From contig NC_063174.1 of assembly GCF_023159225.1 (NCBI RefSeq), positions 38,103,691 through 38,167,690 of the forward strand: a stretch of DNA of 64,000 bases, in the 5' to 3' direction. Below the pieces are notes generated by a model that saw only the letters and a list, made by a program, of their open reading frames with translations, did not search any database and was not told the DNA's origin. How positions within the stretch are numbered: the stretch's first letter is position 1; the number at the start of each line of letters is the position of its first letter. Positions 1-12,263 of the stretch are shown piece after piece. The DNA is from Perognathus longimembris pacificus. Taxonomy: Eukaryota; Chordata; Mammalia; Rodentia; Heteromyidae. Position numbers and translations under genes: made by a program.

Positions 1-255
1 TAAGACAAGTTCTTGTCCATGTTTTAATTCGTAATACTAGAGAAAAATAAAGGTGGAACCTACATGGAACAGAGGTAGATGACTCAGAAGTAAATAAGTA
101 AAAATAAACTACACTCTATAATTCTACTCATAAGTACTTCCTTTTGAAGTTAGATTGACTTTCTTCATGTTACTCATTTTTTTTCAAACTGGCTCCTTTT
201 TTGTATTTTATTACCATGAATTAAATTGTATAAAGAGCTTTATCATGGTATTTCC

Positions 256-1155
256 TTTTTTTTTTTCATGAATTGATTGGCATTTATTCAATAATTGTAA
301 GTGCTTTATTTTTACAGAAAATTGTGGTAGGTTTTTTTTTTTTATTAATTGGACATAAATTTTTTTACAAGGTGTTGTGCAAAGAGGGTGCAGTTACATA
401 GTAAGGCAGTGTGTACATTTCTTATGATATCTTACAACCTGTTTTTCTATCCCTTGTCTAGGTCAGGTTGACATATATGCAATATACAATGTATCAAGAA
501 CATATACAGTATTCACAGACTTGGTCTCTACTGTCTCTCCGTCTCCCTTTGTTAACAGTCATATATCAGGGAGATCATGCCCCTTTGTTTTCTGTGTTCT
601 AGGCTTGTCTCACTCAACATTATTTGTTCGAGTTCCGACCATTTCCCTGCAAATAACAATATTTCACCATTCCTAATCGCTATGTAGTATTCCATTGTGT
701 ATAAGTACCATATTTTTTGGATCCATTCGTCTGTGGAGGGGCATCTGGGTTGTTTCCATATTTTAGCTATTGTGAATTGTGCCGCGATAAACATGGTAGT
801 ACAAATGCCTTTTTGATATCTTGGATTTTGCTGTTTAGGATAGATGCCTAGGAGTGGTATGGCTGGGTCATAGGGTAGGTCTATATTGAGCTTTTTGAGA
901 AACCTCCATACTGTTCTCCAAAGTGGTTGTACTAATTTGCACTCCCACCAACAATGGAGAAGGGTTCCTCTTTCCCCACAGCCCCTCCAGCATTTGTTGT
1001 TTCCTGAGTTCGGAGTATAGGCCATTCTAACTGGGGTGAGGTGGTATCTCAGGGTTGTTTTTATTTGCATTTCCTTTACTAGCAGGGATGTTGAGCATTT
1101 CCTCATATGTTTCTTTGCCATTTTTATATCTTCTCTTGTGAAGTCTCTCTTTAGC
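256..1155 (-). mobile_element. 5'-truncated L1 with 3' transduction
   Basis: Minus-strand L1 3' end: ORF2 C-terminus ([20 protein letters not shown] through [14 protein letters not shown], stop near 552), 3' UTR and an A12 tail at 332-343. Beyond the tail are 65 bases of unrelated DNA (267-331) with two AATAAA hexamers and a second A11 tail (256-266). The whole lies between perfect 13-bp duplications TCATGGTATTTCC at 243-255 and 1,156-1,168. The extra segment is therefore probably flank carried from the source locus. Confidence 0.88.
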
Positions 1156-1168
1156 TCATGGTATTTCC

Positions 1169-1390
1169 ATACATGCATACATATTGTACTTCGATTATAT
1201 CCACCCCTCCCCCATTGCTCTTCCTTATTGTCCCTTCTCTTCTCCCCCCATTTCACTTCACTTCCTGTTTCTCTCAGTAGTCATGACCTTAGGGGTTTCG
1301 GTTTTGTTTTGTTTCGTTTTTTCTCTAGCTTCCACAAGAGAAAACTCGTATTTGTCTTTCAGGACCAATTCCATCTATTTTCTAGTACAC
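1169..1390. other. Unclassified AT/CT-rich intronic DNA
   Basis: Original target flank of the L1 at 256-1,155. CT-rich, with no exon or clear repeat recognised; presumably intron 3 of SYNJ2BP. Confidence 0.4.
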
Positions 1391-1720
1391 AACATAATTT
1401 TATTCTTCTTAAATGGCTAAGAAAACGCCACTGTGTAGTAGACCATATTTTACTTATACACTCATCTGTTGATGGGCTGTTAGGGCAATTTCATAGTTTG
1501 GCTACTGTAAATAATGCTGCAATACACATGAGTATATAGGTATCTTTGTAGTAATTTGACTTAGATCCTTTTTGGTATATAATTAGAAGGGGTACAGCTA
1601 GCTCATTTGGAAGTTCCATTTTTAATTTCCTGAAAAATCTTCATACTGATTTCCATAGTAGCTGAACTAATTTACATTCCCACCAGTAGTAAGGGTTTCT
1701 TTTTAAATAATGTTCTTCTT
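1390..1720 (-). mobile_element. Ancient L1 fragment (ORF2 end)
   Basis: Plus-strand text such as CTCATCTGTTGATGGGCTG and ACTAATTTACATTCCCACCA is the complement of the L1 ORF2 C-terminus, much more diverged than the copy at 256-1,155. Confidence 0.75.
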
Positions 1721-1998
1721 AATATCAATATCTAATGGCTATTTTGCAGTTATTATGGTGCCATCTGGTTTCAGTAAGATTTAACCTCCTGATCATAAGC
1801 CATAAAACCCTGTCTGTTCCATCTGAAAGGTCAGACTACATAAACTATCTTTTATAACATCTAGTCTACCTCTTCATTTTAATTTCTTGATGAGATGGCA
1901 TGTTCATGACCAATCACATCTGTTTTATTAAAATCCACATTCTCCTAGGTAAATGTTACAAGTCACTTCTCATAGACCTTCAAAAAGAACCAATATCA

Positions 1999-2262
1999 GC
2001 CAGGTGCTGGTGGCTTGTAACTGTAAGCCTCGCTACTCTATAGGCTAAGATCTGAGGATTGGATTGTGGTTCAAAGCCTGCCCATCAGGAAAGTCTGTGA
2101 GACTCATCTCCACTAAACTACCAAAAAAAAAAAAAAAAAAAAAAAGCCAAAATTGGAGCTGTGGCTCAAGTAGTAGAGCACTAGCCTTGAGCACAGAAGC
2201 TCAGGACAATGCCCAGGCCCTAAGTTCAAGCCCCAGGAACAATACTAAAAAAGAAAAACAGA
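1999..2262 (+). repeat. Composite 7SL/B1-like + Geo SINE
   Basis: Opens GCCAGGTGCTGGTGGCTTGT (7SL-like head), has a mid A-run at 2,122-2,145, then the Geo module (GAGCTGTGGCTCAAGTAGTA) and an A-rich tail. This is the second SINE type of the window; the others of its kind share this layout. Confidence 0.85.
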
Positions 2263-2319
2263 ATTCATATCATATATAATTTACTTGCTTTATCTACAAA
2301 ATATATCCTCCTATGTTTT

Positions 2320-2530
2320 TTGTTTTTTTTTTTTTTTTGCCAGTCCTGGGCCTTGGATTCAGGGCCTGAGCACTGTCCCTGGCTTCTTTTTGCTCAAGGC
2401 TAGCACTCTGCCACTTGAGTCACAGTGCCACTTCTGGCCATTTTCTGTATATGTGGTGCTGGGGAATCGAACCCAGGGCTTCATGCATATGAGGCAAGCG
2501 CTCTTGCCACTAGGCTATATCCCCAGCCCC
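2320..2530 (-). repeat. IDL-Geo SINE
   Basis: Complete element in reverse, flanked by the 15-bp duplication ATCCTCCTATGTTTT (2,305-2,319 and 2,531-2,545). Confidence 0.93.
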
Positions 2531-2629
2531 ATCCTCCTATGTTTTAGACACAGAGAAAAACCAGGGCTCTTGGTGATACTAGGTTTTGAACCTTGTGCTT
2601 CCTAGATAGGTACTCTACCACTAGAGTTA

Positions 2630-3576
2630 CATTTCCCCAGGTTAAAGGCTTCAACCATCAAAATAATTTTCTTCCCCTTTTTGCTTCCATAACTTTTCTG
2701 AGTGGGTTCTTAAATATATGCCTGACTAACCTAGACTGTTTTCTACCTATATATGCTTCTGGCATAGTGAGTATGACAGCTGCTTGCCACCACATCCAGT
2801 TTTCATTGGCTCAGAAGGGATCATGTGAACTCTTTGGCCCCAGGCTGATTTCAAAACATGATCTTCCTCTTCTCTACCTCCCAAGTAGATGGGATTCCAG
2901 CCTGGGCCTTTTATAGTTTTTTTTCTAGGACTTCTTAATCTCTTCAGCTTCTGAATCCTCACCTAACCATCAAAGAAGATAGAATATACTCAAATAAGAT
3001 AGAATATACTGATGTAAGAAGAAACAACTGTAAAGGCACACTGAACCTCAGTGTTATGAGATAAATCTTAACTACTCAGGCCTCCTTTCTATTATCCAAA
3101 TTATAAAACACTAGGAAATTAAAAATCAAGAAGCAAGCATAAATGTGGTTGTGGCTCAATTCTCCTCCATTCCATTTCCTTTTCGGTCAAATAGATCATC
3201 AAGTTGATAAGAGTTCATAGCAGTGATAGGAAAAATCCTTATAATATACAGATTAGATAGATAGACATCCCTTATAAATATATTTAATATGTGAGTTTCC
3301 AGGGCAGGTGTACAGTTCTTTCCCTCACAAAAAGTGAAGGTGATTCTAACTTTTCTTCATCTACTTTAATTTGATTATGAAGCTTTAAAGAATATAACCT
3401 TGAAGACAGAACCTGAATAACATACATAGTGTTTTGAATTTTTTTCGTGATAAGCAAAAGTAGCAAAGGATCCCTGCTGTGCAAGACTAGCTTCTTCAAG
3501 TATTGATGATAAGCACAATTATCCACATAACAGTGCAAACGCCTTGAGCCAGGTATCGGATGCAAGCGGCTCTTAC
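2630..3576. other. SYNJ2BP: SYNJ2BP intron 3, unique DNA
   Basis: No convincing exon. A diverged ID-like fragment lies at about 2,545-2,640 (reverse) and a B1-like relic about 2,750-2,900. Otherwise unassigned AT-rich sequence leading to the exon 3 donor. Confidence 0.5.
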
Positions 3577-3672
3577 CCGGTGCTGCACTCTCAGGGACAC
3601 AGCATAGCCTGCATTACGGAAGAGGTTCACGGCATCCTGGTGCAGCAGGTTCTTTAGATCTTGGCCATTTAC
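3577..3672 (-). CDS. SYNJ2BP: SYNJ2BP coding exon 3 (end of PDZ domain)
   Basis: A 96-nt exon of exactly 32 codons, beginning VNGQDLKNLLHQDAVNLFRN and ending in RVQHR. It carries the last helix and strand of the PDZ domain. The acceptor is TTTTTGACAG and the donor GTAAGA, both seen on the minus strand, and phase is 0 at both ends. No open frame covers it, because it is short and flanked by intron stops. The remaining exon, encoding the linker and the C-terminal membrane anchor that targets the protein to the outer mitochondrial membrane, is not found between position 1 and 3,576 and is presumably further left. Confidence 0.95.
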
Positions 3673-4379
3673 CTGTCAAAAATAGCAAGAAAAAATAGTA
3701 AGGGAGGCAAAAGGCCACCTCCCATAAGTCAATAATTTACCGTCATGTGGCCAAGCCTTAAAAAGAAAAAATCTTTCAGGGAAAATTCCAAGGACTAGAA
3801 GTTTGGGCAGTCTCCTAGAACTTAAGTGTAACCTTTTCATTTTCAGCTTCTTTTCTACAACTGAGGTTCCATGGGCCATTTGAAGAGAATTTAGGTTGAA
3901 AGACAGTGTTTTGGTTTGTCCTGTTTTCTAATATGATCTTCCAGATTATCATACTATCTTTCATATTCCCAACCTTGGAGTTTCCAAGGTCAACCCTGGA
4001 AACAATTCTATGAAACTCTCCTCCAATTTATCTTGATAAGAGTATAAATCTATATTCCATTAGTGCATTTTACTGGGCTTATTTGATTATAAACCATTAC
4101 CCTTGATTCTATGGATACTCCAATCCATTTCAAATGACTAAAACCCATATACTGTGATGAAATAAACTAAACCATTTCATTGTAAAGTTATTTCTTCCAC
4201 TTAAAGGTGACAGATGGGAAGGAACACTGGGATTCTTCCTCACTGACTATGGCCACAGGTGGTATCTATCCTATGCTGCACTCAGACACACGACACAGCC
4301 CACTTTGTGCAAGACTACGTATCTTTTACACATGTTCCTGTCATCATCAATAGCAAGAATATTTCATATATTTATTTAC

Positions 4380-4622
4380 TTTTTTGGTTTTTGCCAGTCA
4401 TGGGGCTTGAACTCAAGGCCTGGAATCTGTCCCTGAGCAATTTTGCTAAAGCCTATCTCTCTACCACTTTGAGCCACAGTGCCACATATGGTTTTCTGGT
4501 GGATAATTGAAGATAAGAGTCTCATGGCTTTTCCTGCTTGGGCTGGCTTTCAACCACCACCATCCTCAAATCTCAGCCTCATGAGTTGCTAGGATTACAG
4601 GCATGAGCCACTGACACCCAGC
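4380..4622 (-). repeat. Composite B1-like + Geo SINE, diverged
   Basis: Reverse element: Geo module first (GGGGCTTGAACTCAAGGCCT), then the 7SL-like head ending GGATTACAGGCATGAGCCAC. Moderately diverged, so older than the IDL-Geo copies. Confidence 0.85.
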
Positions 4623-5818
4623 TATATTTACTCTTGATAGGTACTTTATTTTACATACAATATCCAATTTAATTTTCACAATAACCCTATGAGGTACACA
4701 GTATTCCTTATGTGCCCCTTGATGAAAATAATTGAAGTTTAGTAAGACTAGTGAGTACAGAAGCTAGGGTTAGAGTTTTCATACAATGGAAGTAGCTCTT
4801 GCCTTTTACTGTTCCTTCTACAATATTACTCCTTCACCTCAACTCATCAATTATCTTTCCTCTGCTCAAGCCATTCACTTTTCTAATCCTCTTGTCTTCC
4901 TGTGTCATCTTCTTTCTCCAAGAGGTTCAGAATGTTCCTGCTACTCTATCTCCTGCAAATGTCCTTAGTGAGTGATCTGTCAGTGATTTGACTTACACAT
5001 TATTTCCAAGTTAAGTTTCCAGCTCCATTCCACTTTAGGTTACCAAATGACAGACATAAACTCAGAGTTCAACATTAGACATGCTTTAGCTCCAAAATCT
5101 CAAAAGCCTGACTATATTTCCATTCTTTTCATACTCTTATTACTCCTATTCCTCATTATTCCTATTCCTCTAACGGATTTCCTCTTTAGCCTCATCAAAG
5201 TCCTTCATCTTTTTTCACTTTACTGGCATCCTTACCCATCTAGAAGTTCCAGTTGTAATTTCAACAAAGCACTTGGTAAATCATTAGAATCCCCTGTCCC
5301 CGTGATCTTCTGTCCTTTTTCCAGTCTTGGGCAATATAATGCATCTACCTTTCTTGCCATCAATGAGTTGGATATTCCTGGAGAAAGACACAGTCACACT
5401 CTCCACCATAGATCCAGGTTAGCTGACTCCAGCTTATCCTTAAAACCCTCTTACTCATCAAACAAGCTCACCAATAAATAGCTGATGCTCTCTGCTTCAT
5501 CAAACCCTATCCCAATCCTCTATCTCACCAGATTTTTTGTCTAGTTTATAAAAGTATTGAGACTATCTAACATTTTCTCCCTTTTTTCATTTTCCCCTCC
5601 AAGTTTATTGGTCTCTCACTACTCTGTTTCCTTTATAATGGCTAAATGTACTTATGTTCCTGGTTGTAATCCTTCTAGCCTCCTTACAGAACACACATGG
5701 CATTTACTCCTCTTAATTCTTTGTTATTTATTTATTTTTTTGCCGTTCCTCAACTAAAATCATGAGGATTTTTCTTTTATTTAAAACAAAACAAAACAAA
5801 CAAAAAACACTACAACAT
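4623..5818. other. SYNJ2BP: SYNJ2BP intron 2, unassigned
   Basis: AT-rich, pyrimidine-rich on the plus strand. The open frames at 4,786-4,968, 5,047-5,481 and 5,557-5,757 have no recognisable domain and low-complexity composition, so no gene is called. Confidence 0.5.
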
Positions 5819-6052
5819 GAGCCAAGCATCAGTTACTCACACCTGTAATCCTAACTACTTAGGAGGCTGAGGTCGGAGGATGGAGATAAGAAGCCGGCCT
5901 GGGCCTGGGCAAAAGTGTGAAATTCTTATCTCCATTAAACTACCAAAAATGTAGTCATGGCTCAAGTGGTAGAGTGCTAGCCTTAAGGAAAAAGGTCAGG
6001 AAGAGAGCTGAAACCCTGAGTTCAAGCCCCAAGACTGGCATAAAAAAGAAAG
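5819..6052 (+). repeat. Composite B1-like + Geo SINE
   Basis: Head GAGCCAAGCATCAGTTACTC ... CCTGTAATCCTAACTACTTA and Geo module GTCATGGCTCAAGTGGTAGA, with a short A-rich end. Confidence 0.82.
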
Positions 6053-6480
6053 AAAACACAAATATTTCCTGGAATACCCATACACATTCCATCTTTCCTT
6101 CACCCAAAACTGTTGAAAAGATGGTCACTGCCTCCACTACTGCAGCATCCATTCACTCTTCAATCCCTGGTAACCTCATAGTATATAAAGTGTGAGGGAA
6201 GAGCAAGCTCTCCTAGGGGTTAGTGTCTTCTAACTGCCAACTCTCATAGCCCTTTCTTAGCCTTCAGACTAGCTCCTCCCTTTTGCAATTTTCTGTTTTG
6301 GATTATAAACATTTCTCTTCTTACTCTTACTTCTGAAATGAAGATTCCTCTCCTCTTTCCTCCTAAGATAAATAAGTATACTTAACTGTCAGCCTCTATC
6401 TTCTTCCTTTCTCTCTCACAGCAATTTAACTTTAATAATCTGTAAGACAGCTCCTAATTCTAATACTTAAGAGATATACC

Positions 6481-6687
6481 GGGGCTGGGGAGATAGCCTA
6501 GTGGCAAGAGTGCCTGCCTCGGATACACGAGGCCCTAGGTTCGATTCCCCAGCACCACATATACAGAAAACGGCCAGAAGCGGCGCTGTGGCTCAAGTGG
6601 CAGAGTGCTAGCCTTGAGCGGGAAGAAGCCAGGGACAGTGCTCAGGCCCTGAGTCCAAGGCCCAGGACTGGCCAAAAAAAAAAAAAA
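6481..6687 (+). repeat. IDL-Geo SINE, young
   Basis: Begins GGGGCTGGGGAGATAGCCTA, A15 tail. Flanked by AGAGATATACC at 6,470-6,480 and 6,688-6,698. Belongs to the CTCGGATACACGAGG sequence variant also seen at 57,281. Confidence 0.93.
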
Positions 6688-6698
6688 AGAGATATACC

Positions 6699-7671
6699 AA
6701 TTTCCTGCTGGGTGATCATACTCGGATATTGTTAGACCCCAATTCAATATATCCAAAACATCTTCACAACTTCCCACAAAACCAGAATATCCTGATTTCC
6801 TTCTTATTGCCACTACCATTCCTTCTGACAAAAATCTTGGTAACATTTCTAAACACTCTCTCTGTATGGTTAACCTTTACACATAATATTTGTCAAATCT
6901 AACATGACACTTTTCATAGGCTACTTTCCTGTGCCTCTATGCTAGACTGTGGATACTCTTCATTGAATTAGATTGCCATCTCTCCGGCTCACTTTCCTAT
7001 AAGTCTCCACTTGTAACAACCCTCCAGATCCATCTTCCTGCAGTACAATTCTATTAGCACCATTTTACTGCTCAAGACACAAAAGTGATACAGGGGACCA
7101 AGGAAATATGATCTCACATGCTTGGTCTCTTCTGAAAAGTCCTAACTTACCTCCTCAATTTATTCCCTTTCATATATCCCATGCTGTAGCTCAGTCACAG
7201 AGCTCAATGACACTGATAACCTAAAACATATTATTACCTTCATACCCGTGGCTCAAGTTATCTCTTCCACCTAAAAGCCATATCATTTTTTCAGATTGCT
7301 ATCTTATCTTCCAATATTAATCTTTAAAAGGATAAATGCAACTACCTACTATGGTACAGAAATAAATGCAGTTTTTTTCAACTGATAGACTTTTATATCA
7401 CATGCAGTTTTTCACTTCTGTTTATGCTTTGGTTTTCTTGGTAGATATGCGATAGGGAGGAACTTCACAATGAATTCTCAGTGACTCCTAGTGGAATTAC
7501 ATTAAGAATGCTCACTTACATATTCCAGCCCATGTGTTAATTATATTTCTTGTTGCAAAGAAATAGATTCTTTTCCATGAGAGATATTCAAATAAATCAA
7601 GATGAAGTCATGTCAGCAAATGCCAAATAATGTGACAGCTCTCTACCAATTCATAGCCACCAAAGTTTTAT
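6699..7671. other. SYNJ2BP: SYNJ2BP intron 2, unassigned
   Basis: No gene, RNA gene or clear repeat recognised. Confidence 0.5.
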
Positions 7672-7683
7672 GGTAATATGAAT

Positions 7684-7885
7684 TTTTTTTTTTTGTCAGT
7701 CCTGGGCCTTGAACTCAGGATCTGAGCACTGTCCCTGGCTTCTTTTTGCTCAAGGCTAGCACTCTACCACTTGAGCCATGGCGCCACTTCTGGCCGTTTT
7801 CTATATATGTGGTGCTGGGGAATTGAACCCAGGGCCTCATGTATACAAGGCGAGCACTCTACCACTAGGCCACATTCCCAGCCCC
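7684..7885 (-). repeat. IDL-Geo SINE
   Basis: Reverse element with T-run start; duplication GGTAATATGAAT at 7,672-7,683 and 7,886-7,897. Confidence 0.92.
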
Positions 7886-8257
7886 GGTAATATGAATGTT
7901 AAGTGGGATATTCTATGTCATTTGTGGTAAGACTAATAACCTTAAATTAATCTTTGCTACATTAGTTAGTAATGATTCCAGCAATTATTTAACTTTTTTT
8001 TTCTGGAGGTGTCCATTCATTCTGTATATACTAATTCATTTAGTCTTCACAACAGTGCTGTAAGATAGGACCTCACATTTTCTAAGTAACAACAACAGAA
8101 ACTATGTAATTTGTCCACAATGAATGGGAGGAACAAAACCAGGATTAAAACCTAAGCAGCCTGGCTCTTTATAAAGGATTAATCTATACAAACGTACACT
8201 GTAAGCAACGATTCAACTTCAGCAACATATTTCTATCATATTCATGTTGTAAACTAA

Positions 8258-8576
8258 ATTTTGTGGTTTTGCAATTTGGTTTGTACTTAGTGTTGTATTT
8301 GTTTGTTTTGCATTCATGAGGATTGAACTCAGCTTCAAACTTGCTAGAGAGGGACCCTCCTACTTGAGCCACACCCCAGCCCTTTCTAGCTTTATTTTTC
8401 ACTAGCCTCCTCCTGTATAGCTGGAAACATAGACATGTGCCACCACACCTAGTTTACTGGATAACATGGGGATTTCAGAACTTTTTGCTTGGACTTGCTA
8501 CAGACCATGGTCTTCTTGATCTCTGCCTTCTGAGTAACTGGGATTATAGAAGTGAATCAACACACCTGGCCTTTAA
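8258..8576 (-). repeat. Old composite ID/B1-like SINE
   Basis: Reverse, diverged: an ID-like part (GAGGATTGAACTCAGCTTCA ... CACACCCCAGCCC) followed by a B1-like part ending near GGGATTATAGAAGTGAATCA. The small open frame at 8,184-8,402 is part of it. Confidence 0.65.
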
Positions 8577-9568
8577 CATTACCCATTTAAAAATTTAGGA
8601 ACTGATAAAAATCACAAGAGGTTTATAAATTTGTTTTTATTCATTTGTATATATTGAATTAGCATTAAAACAAAAATGCAATTTAAATAAATGCCACTTC
8701 AATCAAGTCCTTTCTAGATAACTTCACTAAATGTGATAGCTTTGCTTCTCTGAATTTCCATACTATGTAATGCTCTTAAAACTCAAACTGAACTCTGCTT
8801 TATATCATTTTATAGTCTAGTATAATAAAGTTGAAGACATATCTCATTACTTCACTATAACCCTTACCTGAAGAATACATAACATTTGAGCATAAGAAGT
8901 GTCACATGCTTCTCTGAAATGTGGCTACAAACTCAGAAGTGCAAAAGTTGTAACTATAGAAAGCCTGACTAACAAAGTCTTAGTATTATAGAGCTGAAGT
9001 GCTCTACAGTACTGCCTATAAGCTATAAGCTGCTGACTGGACAGAGCAGGAGCTCTATGGCCAATGACTGTGCAATCTGGATTTCATTTGAGCCTCCTGT
9101 CAACCAAGAAGAAAGACACTGGTGTTATTGAGTAAGAGAAGGTTCTACGAAGGGCATTGGTCTTTTAGACCTTTCACCCCCTCCACCTCCAGATAAGCCA
9201 AAATCAATTCTAACATAAGAGGATTTTTCTAATTACTACTGTTCAAAAAAAAATAAAAAAAGCAATATACAGAACTGCAAAAGGAACGTTTCTCCTCCTT
9301 TGCCCGAGGTAAGTCAGCCCCATAAAACAAATCATGATTGTACCTTTCTGATTTTCTTCCTTAATGTCAGTTCTACTTCAAAGTTGAATTTGCTTTCTAA
9401 TAAATTTGTCTCCTCTAAGCATGTTACAGGTTTCAGATGTCTAGAGACCAACTAACAAGTTCAATTAATTTTATCCTTTAGATCTGTGGAATCTACTCTT
9501 TATCACCATCCATACTAATCTAGATAGTAGTTCTCAACCTCCAGGTGATTTTCAAATTGAGTTAGTTC
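8577..9568. other. SYNJ2BP: SYNJ2BP intron 2, unassigned
   Basis: AT-rich with nothing recognised. Confidence 0.5.
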
Positions 9569-9570
9569 TA

Positions 9571-9764
9571 GGGCTAGGAATGTGGCTTAGTGGTAGAATG
9601 CTTGCCTAGCATACATGAATCCCTGGGTTTGATTCCTCAGTACCACATAAACAGAAAAGGCCAGAAGTGGTGCCATGGCTCAAGTGGTAGAGTGCTAGCC
9701 TTGAGCAAAAGAAGCTCAGGGACAGTACCTAGGCTCTGACCAAAAGGAAAAAAAAAAAAAAAAG
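9571..9764 (+). repeat. IDL-Geo SINE, older copy
   Basis: GGGCTAGGAATGTGGCTTAG head with CCTAGCATACATGAATCC in place of the young CTCGTATACATGAGGCC; A-rich tail to 9,764. Confidence 0.88.
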
Positions 9765-9822
9765 AGCTCCAAACTGCTTCAATGTTCCAATTGGCTTGCA
9801 CTCCCAGACTACTTACCCTATT

Positions 9823-9882
9823 CAATACATATTCTTGCTATTTACAGATTTACAATACATATTCTTGCTATTTACAGATTTC
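9823..9882. repeat. 30-bp tandem duplication
   Basis: Two adjacent copies of a 30-base unit beginning CAATACATATTCTTGCTATT (9,823-9,852 and 9,853-9,882), identical except the last base. Confidence 0.95.
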
Positions 9883-10846
9883 ATTAGTAATTTTTCATTT
9901 ACTGAAGTAGTGGCTTTTCAAATGTGAGTCTGCTGACCCATTGTAGAGGACTGGGAAGTCAATCTAGTAAGTCAAGATTATCTATTTATTTTAAGTGAAA
10001 TTGGGGGGAAACCCACAAAATACTAGAATACACCAAATACAGAAAAGCTGTTTTGCTAAATTTTTAATTTCATATGTATATGTATATATGAAATATGCAT
10101 GTATGAAATGTATACATACATAATTCCTATTTAATAAATACATGTATTCCTATTTAATGTTTACCTTGGGCAAAGGAAACATAAGGTTCCTATTGTAGGT
10201 CAAAATTTTAAAAGTCTGAAAAATATTTACAAAGAGTAGTTCTGAAACTTGATTGTATATTGGCTCACCAGGGAAGTGATCGTGCAATTAGAAATCAATG
10301 ATTATTTGGTAGATCTGAGGAGTGTCTAACGAGTTCCCAGGTTATGACAAGACTGCTGTATTTGGACCTCATTTTAGTAGCAAAAGCTACTCTGAGCTAA
10401 GTCATCTTAGAAATGTTAACTTACTACTTCAGCTTCATTAGTTTAGCAAATTTTATTTATCCTGAGATATGGCAGGTTTACAATGTGGAGAAATGTTTGC
10501 TGACTCTCAGTGTTCAAGAATCAGGATAGTGTGCCCTAGTTAACTAATAGGGAAACAAATCTTTTTACTTTTAACTCTGGTTGTTAGCCATGTTTCCTAT
10601 TCCTGCCTTAAAAAATAAGCCGAGTTAAATTACTTTTCTCTGATGCTTAAAAAATGTAATAACCTCAAGATAATTTGGAACAAAAAATATGAGTATTGAA
10701 GAATATAAATGTAGATACAGAGTCATAGAGAAATCATGGGTCCAATTTCAGGAGCACTGGTCTCAGAGTATACTCTGGATATATATTTTTTTAAACCAAA
10801 ATCTTTAAGCCATACTTTTTGTCTCCTTTTTCACCAAAGTCAAAGG

Positions 10847-10879
<33 letters not shown>

Positions 10880-12159
10880 TACATACACACATATACATAT
10901 ATATGTATATATATATAAACTATTTAAATCTACTTCATCAAGTCCAACCAAAAAAGTCAATGTGTGAGAAAAGGATGAGTCATTCACTGAACAACTAAAT
11001 TAGATGTTTACCCTGTGCTAGTTACAGGCTATGGTGCTGGAGATTCAGATGTAACAAGACATTAAAGTACCCCACTGGATATTTCAAGTATCATGCAGTT
11101 GACTAGATAGGAGTTTCTGGTGAACTTTTCCCTGATTTCTTGTAACATTGCATAGCATCTGGAGTGCTATAGAAGATCATCAACTACAACAGCTGATTAG
11201 TGTGGATGACTAAATCTCTCATTCACCCAGTTAGGAATTGTACTTTCTGTTGGAGATGCTATTTTTTAGGGGAAGGAGAGATAATAGAGGGGTGAAATTG
11301 ATTGGAATGAAGTATGAACATGTGTGGATGGAGATGTAACAGTGAAGTCCCTCCCTTGTATAATATAAGCCAATAACAAAATTAAATCTTCTAAGGAAAT
11401 GGCCAATTAAAGCCACTTTGTTTTATAACGGGTCAGTTAAAATGAAACATTCACCTGAAGAGTAGAATAACAAGTTGTATCACTCTGACTTGCATAAAAA
11501 TAACTTGTGAGGACCACTCCTGATCATCTACATTCTTTTCTTTAGCTAGACATACAAGAAATATGAGAAACCTGTTTTACATTTTCTTTTTGACAAAAAA
11601 GCAAGCCTCCACCTTCCAAGGTAAACCAATCAATGCTAGTATCAACCTATTCTAGTATCCTCCACCAATATATGCACACAAAATGAACAATGTGGGAGGA
11701 ATTTACACCTTAACCTCAGGCCCATATTTTCATTATTAATATCTACTTATATCTCAGATACAACAAGATCTTAAGCATGTTATATTAATTCATTTTTCTT
11801 TCTTTCTTAGTGTACATCATAAACTAAGATGACAAAAATTAAATTTTACTTTTGGTGGGAAATATTTTCACTTTAGAACTTGAATTCAAGGTATGTAAAC
11901 ACTATATAGACACAGGGGTAGAGAACCTCCAGCGTGTGGGTTGTGTAAGGCCCTTGAAGTCAGGGATTTGCTTCTTGTATGCTTCTCCATAGTTACCCTC
12001 AGCTGTCTACCTATACTGATAACTGTATATGGTCCATAAATTATGTTAAAAATATCCAAATGACCCTTGGTAGGAAAAAGGTTTCTCACCCAATAGAAAT
12101 ATTAAATTAAGTCTAATAATTCATAAGGAATTTACAGATCACTAACAACATTTCTTGAG
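9883..12159. other. SYNJ2BP: SYNJ2BP intron 2, mostly unassigned
   Basis: AT-rich. It contains an alternating (TA)/(CA) microsatellite at 10,847-10,917 that produces open frames on both strands. No exon seen. Confidence 0.55.
10847..10917. repeat. (TA)n/(CA)n microsatellite
   Basis: Alternating purine-pyrimidine run: TA repeats, then CA and CATA, then TA again. Confidence 0.95.
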
Positions 12160-12263
12160 ATTGTTGGTGGGGGGGGGTTCTTTGTAGTAGTACTGGGATT
12201 TGAACAGTGGGACTTGCACTTGCTAGACAGATGCTCTACTACTTGAGCTAAGCCTCTAGCCCC
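12160..12263 (-). repeat. ID-like SINE monomer, old
   Basis: Reverse tRNA-Ala-derived monomer (ACTGGGATTTGAACAGTGGG ... GAGCTAAGCCTCTAGCCCC) next to a G-run at about 12,170. Confidence 0.7.

Noticed and set aside
552..1256. 234-residue open frame as a gene
   Set aside because: It is the L1 ORF2 C-terminus extended into flanking DNA.
1..3576. Last SYNJ2BP exon (tail anchor)
   Set aside because: Searched the minus strand for the expected linker and hydrophobic tail; not found, so it must lie outside the window.
5047..5481. 144-residue plus-strand open frame
   Set aside because: Low-complexity, no domain, no splice or promoter context; lies in a SYNJ2BP intron on the other strand.
6481..6560. 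Possible tRNA-Ala genes from A/B box matches in many SINE heads
   Set aside because: All are followed by the Geo module and an A tail and do not fold as full tRNAs; they are SINEs.
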